A stretch of 64,000 nt of DNA. Origin: Chromatium weissei. GTDB taxonomy: Bacteria; Pseudomonadota; Gammaproteobacteria; Chromatiales; Chromatiaceae. This document shows, piece after piece, positions 35,317-42,771 of the stretch. The notes below the pieces were generated by a model, which was given only the letters and a program-made list of their open reading frames with translations, did no database searches and was not told the DNA's origin. Every line of letters begins with the position of its first letter. The stretch's first letter is position 1. The DNA is taken from the NCBI RefSeq assembly GCF_016583765.1, contig NZ_NRRR01000003.1, positions 246,579-310,578 of the forward strand. The letters are read 5' to 3'. The position numbers were made by a program, and so were the translations under genes.

Positions 35317-36108
35317 GTGGTCAACGTTATGGCGCATGGTTCAATCTCCGCTTTTTCCTTGGTTTATGCGGCACGTACCGACACCGGACGCGTGCGGTCG
35401 CGCAATGAAGATGCCGTCGTCATTGATCCCGATTGGGGTTTGGTGGTGGTTGCCGATGGCGTTGGCGGCGCACATGCAGGTGATGTTGCCAGTCGGTTAG
35501 CCACCACGATCATCGCAAATTGTGTGCACGACCATCCCGTGCCGCGTCACGATTCCGAGCAAACGCGCTTGACGATTGAGGAAATGATTGAGGAAGCGAA
35601 TGTTGCTATTTGGCGACACAGCAAGGAAAACGAACATCAAGCGGGCATGGGAACGACGGTCGTCGTTGGCGTGGCCGGTTGGGAATGGCTAGTCGTCGCT
35701 CACGTCGGCGATTCGCGTATTTATCGCCTGCGCGCCGGTCGTCTTGAACAATTATCGCGGGATCATTCATTTATTCAGGAAGTCATTGATCAGGGGTTTT
35801 TTGCCAACCGCGAAGATGCCAAACGCTATGGAATTGGCGAAAACATTTTAACGCGAGCACTCGGTTCTGCTGCGGCAGTAAAAATTGCTTCAGCCGTCGT
35901 CGAATTGGTTACTGGCGATGTGTTTTTATTCTGCACCGATGGTTTAACGGGCATGGTTCCAGACGAATGGATGCAGCAGATTTTAACGTCGATAGAAGAG
36001 AATTCACTGGAATCCGCAGCGGATGCGTTATTACGCATTGCCAATGAACGCGGCGGCAATGACAACATCACGCTGGCGCTGCTACAAGTCGGTCAACGTA
36101 TCGCTTAA
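35317..36108 (+). CDS. PP2C-type Ser/Thr protein phosphatase (Stp1-like)
   Basis: A 263-residue cytoplasmic metal-dependent phosphatase. The conserved motifs are seen in order: ARTDTGRVRSRNEDAVV, LVVVADGVGGAHAGDVAS with two metal-binding Asp/Gly, GMGTTVVVG, AHVGDSRIYRLR, LSRDHSFIQE, LFCTDGLTGMV and GGNDNITLALL. It is of the PppA/Stp1 group that reverses Hanks-type kinase action. GTG at 35317 has AAGGG 6 nt upstream; ATG at 35329 is an alternative. No Ser/Thr kinase gene or FHA-domain protein is adjacent, so its partner lies elsewhere. Confidence 0.93.
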   Translation: MVNVMAHGSISAFSLVYAARTDTGRVRSRNEDAVVIDPDWGLVVVADGVGGAHAGDVASRLATTIIANCVHDHPVPRHDSEQTRLTIEEMIEEANVAIWRHSKENEHQAGMGTTVVVGVAGWEWLVVAHVGDSRIYRLRAGRLEQLSRDHSFIQEVIDQGFFANREDAKRYGIGENILTRALGSAAAVKIASAVVELVTGDVFLFCTDGLTGMVPDEWMQQILTSIEENSLESAADALLRIANERGGNDNITLALLQVGQRIA

Positions 36109-36127
36109 TTCGCTATTTTCAGCCAAC

Positions 36128-36165
36128 AAAAAACCCGCTTTCAATAGCACGAAAGCGGGTTTTTT
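36128..36165. terminator. Bidirectional terminator between phosphatase and hemerythrin genes
   Basis: AAAAAACCCGCTTTC and GAAAGCGGGTTTTTT form a perfect 15-bp stem around an AATAGCAC loop, with runs of A and T on both flanks. It serves the convergent genes on either side. Confidence 0.95.
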
Positions 36166-36186
36166 ATTCTCTGTTAATAACAAATG

Positions 36187-36636
36187 CTAATACAAATTAT
36201 TAGGAGTCTTTTTCATATACGGTTGAAATGCCGTGTCCATTTTCGCAACATGATCAACAATCCAATTGCGTGCCAGACCGAGAATGTGTTTATCCAATCC
36301 GCCTTCTGCCAGCGTTTCTGCATTCAATCCCGATTCTGACGCAGCAATTTTCTGAACCTTATCATTAAGTTCTTTCAGTCGCTCCAGAATTCGCTGATGT
36401 TCCATTTTATGTGCGAGATAACCAGAATAACCAATTTCTAATTGAATCGCTTCTTCACGGATAAAGTGTTCATCGGTGTACGCTAAAAGCTGCTTAAAAA
36501 ATAGCGGAATATGCTTAATTTGATCCGGTGAACTGAGCGCCATTTCAACGCAATTAAAAATACAGAATAGATATTTGTGATCTTGATCGAGCTGGTCGTT
36601 GCCAGTGGTTAACTGTGACCGCCATAGAATCGGCAT
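36187..36636 (-). CDS. Bacteriohemerythrin
   Basis: A 149-residue single-domain four-helix protein that binds O2 at a di-iron site. The ligands follow the family spacing: H20 (DQLDQDHKYLF), H57-x3-E61 (EHFIREE), H76-x3-H80 (AHKMEHQ), and H129-x4-D134 (WIVDHVAKMD). Such proteins store or deliver oxygen or sense it; some are linked to motility. It has no fused signalling domain. It lies downstream of the PilZ gene on the same strand, separated by a hairpin. Confidence 0.95.
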   Translation of the reverse strand: MPILWRSQLTTGNDQLDQDHKYLFCIFNCVEMALSSPDQIKHIPLFFKQLLAYTDEHFIREEAIQLEIGYSGYLAHKMEHQRILERLKELNDKVQKIAASESGLNAETLAEGGLDKHILGLARNWIVDHVAKMDTAFQPYMKKTPNNLY

Positions 36637-36690
36637 GATGTTTATTTCACTCTATCAATTGAACTGCTGGGCATTATTCTTTACAGCAAC

Positions 36691-36722
36691 TTGCTGCCGT
36701 GCAATAAATCGCACGGCGGCAA
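36691..36722 (-). promoter_or_regulatory. Intergenic hairpin between PilZ and hemerythrin genes
   Basis: TTGCTGCCGTGC and GCACGGCGGCAA form a 12-bp stem with one mismatch around an 8-nt loop. No T-run follows on either strand, so it is not a classical terminator; it could stop or protect the PilZ transcript, or regulate the hemerythrin leader 55 bp downstream. Confidence 0.4.
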
Positions 36723-36754
36723 TCCGTGATTAATTGCGCCGTTGATTTGAATTT

Positions 36755-37090
36755 TCACCACTTTTCAACATCACGAAATTTAACGCCAATGCGACAGCGT
36801 CCATTCGTTGGATGTGGATCAACCCACATGACCGACGCAGTGCAAGAAAACGGTCCCCAACCCAATTCTTTACAGTCAAAAGCAACCATGACTTCAGAAT
36901 TGATTGGATAGCTTTTGTCAGCCAGAAGCTGCATTCCGCCGACACTTAAATCCAGTGAAATAAAGCGATCTGGATGTTTTTTTTCAGTGTCAGTCAGTGG
37001 TTGTAATTCGACCTCGCAACGCACGGGAACGCGAAGGTCATTACGACGATTAAAATGGGTGTGTGGATGTGCGTGCATGGCAGATACCAA
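36755..37090 (-). CDS. PilZ-domain protein (cyclic-di-GMP receptor candidate)
   Basis: A 111-residue stand-alone PilZ protein. Both cyclic-di-GMP binding signatures are present: RRNDLRVPVRCEVEL (RxxxR) and LDLSVGGMQLL (D/NxSxxG). The barrel continues through MVAFDCKELGWGPFSCTA and ends with RCRIGVKFRDVE. Single-domain PilZ proteins pass the cyclic-di-GMP signal to motility or polysaccharide machinery. It may respond to the HD-GYP protein encoded near 48 kb, but this is inference. The region after its start (37091-37222) holds no recognised element. Confidence 0.92.
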   Translation of the reverse strand: MVSAMHAHPHTHFNRRNDLRVPVRCEVELQPLTDTEKKHPDRFISLDLSVGGMQLLADKSYPINSEVMVAFDCKELGWGPFSCTASVMWVDPHPTNGRCRIGVKFRDVEKW

Positions 37091-37222
37091 ATGAAGTTTT
37101 ATGTGTTAACACCGAGCGGTTTTGATAATAAACCTGCAAATGCGCATTGACAAATACAAAAAACTGCGTATCAAAACAATTCCACAGGCGCTGTGCTGTT
37201 GTTTTCTCGTCACAGCAAGACA

Positions 37223-38104
37223 TCAATTCGCTGATTGCGCCAGCAATTCCGCCATTCGCGCTCCCATCAGCGCCGGTGAACGCACCGTGACCACGCCCGC
37301 CGCTTCTAATACGGCATATTTGCCTTCAGCCGTGCCCTGACCGCCGGTGACAATTGCGCCAGCGTGTCCCATGCGTTTACCGGCAGGTGCGGTCACTCCG
37401 GCGATATAGGCAACGACGGGTTTCGTCATCTTCGCTTGAATAAACGTTGCAGCGGCTTCCTCCGCACCGCCGCCAATTTCGCCGACCAGAATCACGCCAT
37501 CGGTTGCGGCATCAGCCTCAAACAGCCGCAAACAATCCACGAAATTCAATCCCTGAATGGGATCGCCGCCGATACCGATGCAGGTGCTTTGTCCCAATCC
37601 CGCTTGAGTCGTTTGCAACACCGCTTCATAAGTCAAGGTTCCCGAGCGCGACACGATGCCGATGCGCCCCGGCTGATGAATGTGACCGGGCATGATGCCG
37701 ATTTTGCACGCGCCGGGCGTGATGATGCCCGGACAATTCGGCCCAATCAGCACACTCGACTGCCGCGCCAGCGCCGCCTTCACTCGCAACATGTCCAACA
37801 CTGGAATGCCCTCGGTGATGCACACGATGACCGCAATTCCCGCAGCAGCAGCTTCTAAAATCGCATCGGCTGCGTAGGCTGCCGGAACGTAAATCATGGT
37901 GGCATTTGCGCCGGTATCCCGCACCGCCTCATGCACGGTGTTAAACACTGGACGTTCCAAATGACGCTGCCCACCTTTACCCGGAGTCACGCCACCGACG
38001 AGATTGCTACCGTAAGCGATGGCCTGTTCACTGTGAAAAGTGCCCTGTTTGCCGGTAAAACCCTGACAAATGACACGCGTATTTTTATCGATTAACACGC
38101 TCAT
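37223..38104 (-). CDS. sucD: Succinyl-CoA synthetase alpha subunit
   Basis: A 293-residue TCA-cycle subunit that binds CoA and carries the phosphohistidine. The CoA-binding start [20 protein letters not shown], the [11 protein letters not shown] motif and [20 protein letters not shown] with the active His are complete. With SucC it makes ATP or GTP from succinyl-CoA. The ATG overlaps the sucC stop by 4 nt. No 2-oxoglutarate dehydrogenase genes flank it, unlike the common sucABCD arrangement. Confidence 0.96.
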   Translation of the reverse strand: MSVLIDKNTRVICQGFTGKQGTFHSEQAIAYGSNLVGGVTPGKGGQRHLERPVFNTVHEAVRDTGANATMIYVPAAYAADAILEAAAAGIAVIVCITEGIPVLDMLRVKAALARQSSVLIGPNCPGIITPGACKIGIMPGHIHQPGRIGIVSRSGTLTYEAVLQTTQAGLGQSTCIGIGGDPIQGLNFVDCLRLFEADAATDGVILVGEIGGGAEEAAATFIQAKMTKPVVAYIAGVTAPAGKRMGHAGAIVTGGQGTAEGKYAVLEAAGVVTVRSPALMGARMAELLAQSAN

Positions 38105-39288
38105 GCCGCTGCCTCCGTCGTGTTATTGCGCTGCGCCGCGGCGACCACGCGATTTGCCGCATCACTCAAACTGCTGGCAGTGATCAGCGCCAATCCGCTC
38201 TCGGCGAGCATTTGCAATCCCAGCGCCGCGTTGGTTCCTTCCAAACGCACGACAATCGGAACCTGTACCGCCACTTCGCGCACCGCCTGCATGATGCCCT
38301 CGGCAATCAAATCGCAGCGCACAATGCCACCGAAAATGTTGACCAACACCGCCGTCACCTTTGAATCAGACAAAATCAATTTGAACGCCTCAGTCACTCG
38401 CGCCGCCGTCGCACCACCGCCAACATCGAGGAAATTCGCTGGCGCGCCGCCGTGCAGCTTGACCAAATCCATCGTCGCCATTGCCAGCCCCGCGCCGTTG
38501 ACCATGCAGCCAATGTTGCCGTGCAGACTGATGTAATTGAGTTCATGCGCTCGTGCCACCGCTTCCCGCTCATCTTCTTGACTGGAATCGCGCAGCAACT
38601 CCAAATCAGGATGCCGATACAGCGCGTTGTCATCGAGCGTGAGCTTGGCATCAAGCGCGATTAAATCGCCCGCTTCGTTAATCACCAACGGATTGATTTC
38701 CACCAAACTGGCATCGCACTCGGTCGCTAACTGATACAGCCGGTGCATCAGCAGCGCCAATTGCTTCATTTGCACGTCGTTCAAACCCAGTCCAAAACCG
38801 ATGCGGCGCACCTGATACGGCTGCACTCCGACGGCGGAATGCACTGGAACCAACAGAATTTGTTCTGGCGTGGTCGCCGCCACCGCTTCAATGTCCATGC
38901 CGCCCGCGCTGGAAGCCATAAACAGAAATTGCTCGGCAGCGCGATTCACCAGCAGACTCAAATAGCATTCGCTGGCAATGGCGGTCGGCTGCTCAATCAG
39001 CAGTTGCGTGACCGGCAAACCCTCCGCGCCGCTTTGATGTGTGATAAGCCGACTGTCGAGCAGTCGCTGTGCGGTATCGACCACCTCGGTCATGGAATCG
39101 GCGAGCACCACGCCACCCGCTTTACCACGTCCACCGGCGTGAATTTGCGCTTTGACCACCCAGCGCGAGCCACCGAGTTGAATGCACGCATCAGCGGCAG
39201 CATCGGTGGTTGCCGCCACCGCGCCAGCGGGAATCGGAATTCGATAATGCTTAAACAACTGTTTTGCTTGATATTCGTGTAGATTCAT
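38101..39288 (-). CDS. sucC: Succinyl-CoA synthetase beta subunit
   Basis: A 395-residue ATP-grasp subunit. It starts [20 protein letters not shown] and contains [16 protein letters not shown] (nucleotide binding), [29 protein letters not shown] and [17 protein letters not shown]. These sequences match SucC more closely than malate-CoA ligase MtkA. ATG at 39288 overlaps the upstream phosphohexomutase stop by 4 nt and gives the exact family N-terminus; ATG at 39306 would add six residues. The coupled order hexomutase-sucC-sucD is unusual. Confidence 0.96.
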   Translation of the reverse strand: MNLHEYQAKQLFKHYRIPIPAGAVAATTDAAADACIQLGGSRWVVKAQIHAGGRGKAGGVVLADSMTEVVDTAQRLLDSRLITHQSGAEGLPVTQLLIEQPTAIASECYLSLLVNRAAEQFLFMASSAGGMDIEAVAATTPEQILLVPVHSAVGVQPYQVRRIGFGLGLNDVQMKQLALLMHRLYQLATECDASLVEINPLVINEAGDLIALDAKLTLDDNALYRHPDLELLRDSSQEDEREAVARAHELNYISLHGNIGCMVNGAGLAMATMDLVKLHGGAPANFLDVGGGATAARVTEAFKLILSDSKVTAVLVNIFGGIVRCDLIAEGIMQAVREVAVQVPIVVRLEGTNAALGLQMLAESGLALITASSLSDAANRVVAAAQRNNTTEAAA

Positions 39289-40760
39289 GTCATCGCTTCC
39301 AGACAAATTCGATTGATTTCTGCTGCGCGAGCGGCGCTATCCGCTTCGGTGTAAACACGCAATTCTGGCGCATTTCCCGACGGACGCAGGTGCACAATTT
39401 CGCCGTTGGCAAAGGTGATGCGCAATCCATCCGTCGTATCAATCGCAACTGCTGCGCCAAATTGCGTGCCAAATTGTCGTGCAATTGCCGTTTGATTCTG
39501 CTGCAAATCACCGCAATTCAACGCGGCGAGTCGAGCTTGACTGCGCTCGGTCGGAATGTTTTTGAGTCGGTCGCTGTGCGTAAACCGCTGTGGCAAATCG
39601 GCGGCCAGTGCAGAAATGGGTTTGTTCTGCTCAACCGCTGTCAATAACACCGTCACCGCCACAATGACCGCGTCACGCGTCGGCAGCGCGGCGAGCCGCC
39701 GATCATCGCGCATCAGATCAGTGCCGAGCAGAAAACCGCCGTTGGCTTCATAACCGACGACTGGTGCAATGCCTTCTTGAAGCAATTGATTCATGCCAGC
39801 GATGACGAACGGCGAGCCGATGCGGGTGCGGATCACGGTCGCAAACGCGCCGCATTTTTCTACTGCGGTGTTGCTGCTGATCGGCGTGACCACGCCGCGA
39901 GCGCCGAGCTGTCGTGCACACAGAATGCCGAGCATGTCGCCGCGCAGCCAATTGCCCAATTCGTCGCTGATGAGCGGGCGATCACCGTCGCCGTCGGCGG
40001 ACACCAGCGCATCAAATTGACCGCTCGCTGCCCAATTCCGCGCCAGCACCACGTCTTCCGAACGAATCGCTTCGGTATCCACCGGTAGAAATTGCGATGA
40101 ATATCCGAGCCGCGTGACCTGTGCACCGAGTCCGGTGAGCACTGCGGCAAAGGCTTTGCGCGCCACGCTCGAATGTTCGTACACGCCGATACGCAGCCCA
40201 GCGAGACAGTTCGGTGGAAAAAACGCCAAATACCGTTCGACATAATTGCGGTAAGCGCGGCCGTTGGGCATGGGCAAATGCTGGCGCTGGTCGTGAATCA
40301 ATTGCCCAGCCGCGTCGAAATGTTCCGGCGGTAACGTGACGATTTGTTGACGAATGCCGTCTTCATCCGCTTTGAGAATTTCGCCGGTCGGTAAATTGAA
40401 TTTGATGCCGTTGCGATCATCGGGAATGTGGCTGCCGGTGATCATCAGCGTCGGAATGCGCTGGGCAATGCCGAATGCCGCCAGCGCCGGACTGGGAATT
40501 GCGCCGTAATTGCGTGGTTGATAACCGAGATGGTGCACGGCAGCAGCGCAGGCGGTGAGAATGCGCGGCGAGCTGGGGCGCAAATCTCCGGCTAAACCAA
40601 CATCTTGCCCCGCTGTGAGTTGTCCGCTGGCGCGCAGATAACTGAGAAAACCGGCGGTGTAGGCGTAACACACGCGGTCGGTCATCGCGGTCACCAATCC
40701 GCGTGCGCCGCTGGTGCCGAAGCTGACGCCGCTTTCGGTCATTAAATCGCCGATTTGCAT
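39285..40760 (-). CDS. Phosphohexomutase (phosphomannomutase/phosphoglucosamine mutase-like)
   Basis: A 491-residue alpha-D-phosphohexomutase that interconverts sugar 1- and 6-phosphates. The active serine is in MITGSHIPDDRNGIKF, the metal loop is SADGDGDRPLISDELG, the sugar-binding loop is GYEANGGFLLG, and the phosphate-binding C-terminal loop is RPSGNAPELRVY. The S-H-I-P form of the catalytic loop, where TASHNP is usual, is a distinctive subgroup feature. It is first in the operon with sucC and sucD. Mannose or glucosamine cannot be decided; a role in surface glycan supply is likely. Confidence 0.88.
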   Translation of the reverse strand: MQIGDLMTESGVSFGTSGARGLVTAMTDRVCYAYTAGFLSYLRASGQLTAGQDVGLAGDLRPSSPRILTACAAAVHHLGYQPRNYGAIPSPALAAFGIAQRIPTLMITGSHIPDDRNGIKFNLPTGEILKADEDGIRQQIVTLPPEHFDAAGQLIHDQRQHLPMPNGRAYRNYVERYLAFFPPNCLAGLRIGVYEHSSVARKAFAAVLTGLGAQVTRLGYSSQFLPVDTEAIRSEDVVLARNWAASGQFDALVSADGDGDRPLISDELGNWLRGDMLGILCARQLGARGVVTPISSNTAVEKCGAFATVIRTRIGSPFVIAGMNQLLQEGIAPVVGYEANGGFLLGTDLMRDDRRLAALPTRDAVIVAVTVLLTAVEQNKPISALAADLPQRFTHSDRLKNIPTERSQARLAALNCGDLQQNQTAIARQFGTQFGAAVAIDTTDGLRITFANGEIVHLRPSGNAPELRVYTEADSAARAAEINRICLEAMT

Positions 40761-40905
40761 TCAAATTGCCTCGCAGTGAACAGTTGCCGATGATGTTGAA
40801 TTCAGTCCAGAATGAAATGCAGTTGCAGCAGAAAACCGCTGTAGCTCTTGATAAATTGCCGCGCTAATCGCATTTCAATCAACATTCTTTTCATACACAC
40901 GAGTA

Positions 40906-41658
40906 ATGATAACTGTGACTAATCGATTCAACCCAATGGTATCCACTGCCGCATTGTTGCTGGCGCTCAGTCAACCGCTATTCACTGCGCAGGCGGATGA
41001 ACAGGCCGTGCCTGCTGCTGCATCAGCGCCAGCCGCGCAACCAGCACCTGCTGCGCCTGAAGCAGTGCCTTCATTTGCTGAAGCGGCGCGTGCTCAGGCC
41101 GAGGCGCGGCGCGCTGCGATGAATGAACAACGCAAACAGCGTTATAACGAATTGCGCGCTCGCGCTGCTGAGATCGGAATGGATATGCCGGAGCAAGCGC
41201 CGTGGGAAATGCCATTTCCCGCTATTGATGATGCGGCAATGAAGCAGTGGCAGAACGAAGTGAAGCTGCGCCAGCAGGAACGATTGGAACAGCAGGAGAA
41301 GATGCGCAACATGACACCGGAAGAGCGTCGCGCCCAGCACGAGCAGCGGTGGAAGCAGATGCAGGATGAAGCGGCTGCACGTGGCATGGAAATGCCGCCG
41401 ATGCCGAATTGGGAAGAAGTCGAAAAACGTCATCAGGAAATGAATGATCGCTTTGATCAATATCGTAAAACGGTTGAGCAATTCAGCGATGAACAGCGTG
41501 AAGCTGCTCGCGCCGTGTTTGGACGGTCGGCGCGGTCTCATGCGCGTGATCTTCCGTGCAATTGTCCAGAGATGAATGCGCCACCGCGTCCGCCAATGCC
41601 GATGATGCCGCCGTTGTCCGCACCGACTGCACCCGCCGCACCCGTACCAGCCCAGTGA
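40906..41658 (+). CDS. Exported Ala/Pro/Met/Gln-rich hypothetical protein
   Basis: A 250-residue protein with a signal peptide ending near LFTAQADE. Residues 30-60 are an Ala/Pro-rich linker; the middle is a highly charged helical region with two related parts, LRARAAEIGMDMPEQAPWEMP and QDEAAARGMEMPPMPNWEE, each of the form A-x3-G-MxMP, suggesting an internal duplication. The tail is Pro/Met-rich (PPRPPMPMMPPL). It is probably periplasmic and partly disordered. I do not recognise a family; Met-rich ends can bind copper, but this is speculative. A terminator follows. Confidence 0.6.
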   Translation: MITVTNRFNPMVSTAALLLALSQPLFTAQADEQAVPAAASAPAAQPAPAAPEAVPSFAEAARAQAEARRAAMNEQRKQRYNELRARAAEIGMDMPEQAPWEMPFPAIDDAAMKQWQNEVKLRQQERLEQQEKMRNMTPEERRAQHEQRWKQMQDEAAARGMEMPPMPNWEEVEKRHQEMNDRFDQYRKTVEQFSDEQREAARAVFGRSARSHARDLPCNCPEMNAPPRPPMPMMPPLSAPTAPAAPVPAQ

Positions 41659-41692
41659 TTGACCGCGTGATGTGTCACGCTGCTTGACAATC

Positions 41693-41718
41693 AACGCCTC
41701 CATTTTGGAGGCGTTTTT
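41693..41718 (+). terminator. Terminator after the Met/Pro-rich protein gene
   Basis: AACGCCTCCATTTTGGAGGCGTT is a perfect hairpin followed by TTTTG, 34 bp after the stop. It lies upstream of the HPP-family start at 41753, which favours that start over an in-frame codon at 41672. Confidence 0.88.
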
Positions 41719-41752
41719 GTTTGTAACTTGCGGTTATTACTGGAGTTTCCAT

Positions 41753-42718
41753 ATGTCATCCACTTTGCGCACCATTCAACATTGGCTCGGTATTTCGCGC
41801 CTTCCGGTCAGTCACACCGAAAAACTGCTGGCGGGACTCGGCGGTTTTGTCGGCATTGCGCTGGTGTACAGCCTCAGCGCGGCGCTACTCACCGGCACGG
41901 CAGCGCAGTTATTGATTGCGTCGATGGGCGCATCGGCAGTGCTGTTATTTGCCGTGCCGCACGGGCCGTTATCGCAGCCGTGGCCGGTGTTCGGCGGGCA
42001 TGTGCTCGGCGCAACGGTGGGCGTGAGTTGCGCGTTATTGCCGTTGCCGCTGGCGCTCAATGCGGCGCTCGCAGTCGGATTAACGATTGGATTGATGCAC
42101 TTACTGCGCTGTCCACATCCACCGGGCGGCGCAACTGCGCTGACTGCCGTGATTGGTGGCGCGAGCGTGCAGGAATTGGAATTTGGTTTTGTGGTGCTGC
42201 CAGTCGCATTGAATGCGTTGACATTATTGCTGGTCGCCGTTGCATTCAATTATCCGTTGCAACGGCGACGGTATCCGGCAGCGTGGGCGGAATTCACCGC
42301 AAAGCAACGCACCGCACCCGCTGCATTGCAACATCCACCGCCGATTGAACACGCGCATCTGGTCGCCGCATTGAGCGAAATTGATGCCTATCTCGATATT
42401 TCTGAACAGGATTTGCTGCGAATTTACGAATTAGCGACGCAATTTGCGGACGCAGATACACGCGAACGTCCGCCGATTGTCCTCGGTGGCTATTACAGCA
42501 ACGGGCGATTTGGTACGGATTGGGAGGTACGCGAAGTCACCGCCATTCACACCACACCGCGCCATCGTGTTGAATTTGCAGTGGTTGCTGGGGTCAATCG
42601 GCGGCATTGTGGCAGCAGCAGTTTGAATACATTTCAACATTGGACTGCACATCAGGTGATTCGTGATGAGAATTCATGGCGACCGATTGCGCCAACAACT
42701 GAATTCATAAATGAATAA
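41753..42718 (+). CDS. HPP-family membrane protein
   Basis: A 321-residue protein with an N-terminal HPP domain of about four to five transmembrane helices. The signature RCPHPPGGATALTAVIGG gives the family its name, and LIASMGASAVLLFAVPHGPL is the preceding conserved stretch. HPP proteins are reported in nitrite transport in plants and cyanobacteria, and otherwise unknown. The C-terminal 120 residues are soluble, with IYELATQFADADTRERPPIV and the Cys-containing RRHCGSSSLNTFQHWT. ATG at 41753 has GGAG 8 nt upstream. The substrate is unknown. Confidence 0.85.
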   Translation: MSSTLRTIQHWLGISRLPVSHTEKLLAGLGGFVGIALVYSLSAALLTGTAAQLLIASMGASAVLLFAVPHGPLSQPWPVFGGHVLGATVGVSCALLPLPLALNAALAVGLTIGLMHLLRCPHPPGGATALTAVIGGASVQELEFGFVVLPVALNALTLLLVAVAFNYPLQRRRYPAAWAEFTAKQRTAPAALQHPPPIEHAHLVAALSEIDAYLDISEQDLLRIYELATQFADADTRERPPIVLGGYYSNGRFGTDWEVREVTAIHTTPRHRVEFAVVAGVNRRHCGSSSLNTFQHWTAHQVIRDENSWRPIAPTTEFINE

Positions 42719-42725
42719 AATAAGG

Positions 42726-42750
42726 TCGTTCGTTTATAATAAATGGACGA
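42726..42750 (+). promoter_or_regulatory. Candidate -10 box inside a dyad upstream of the second DNA methyltransferase
   Basis: TCGTTCGTTTAT, A, ATAAATGGACGA is a near-perfect dyad (two blocks exact, the middle block by wobble pairs) that contains TATAAT at 42735-42740. A repressor bound here would cover the promoter, a usual arrangement for restriction-modification genes. The -35 region is poor. Confidence 0.35.
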
Positions 42751-42771
42751 ATTCAATTCACTGAGTCCCTT

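Noticed and set aside
38101..39288. sucC-sucD as malate-CoA ligase (mtkA-mtkB)
   Set aside because: Segments such as [20 protein letters not shown] and [17 protein letters not shown] fit SucC better than MtkA, and no serine-cycle genes are nearby.
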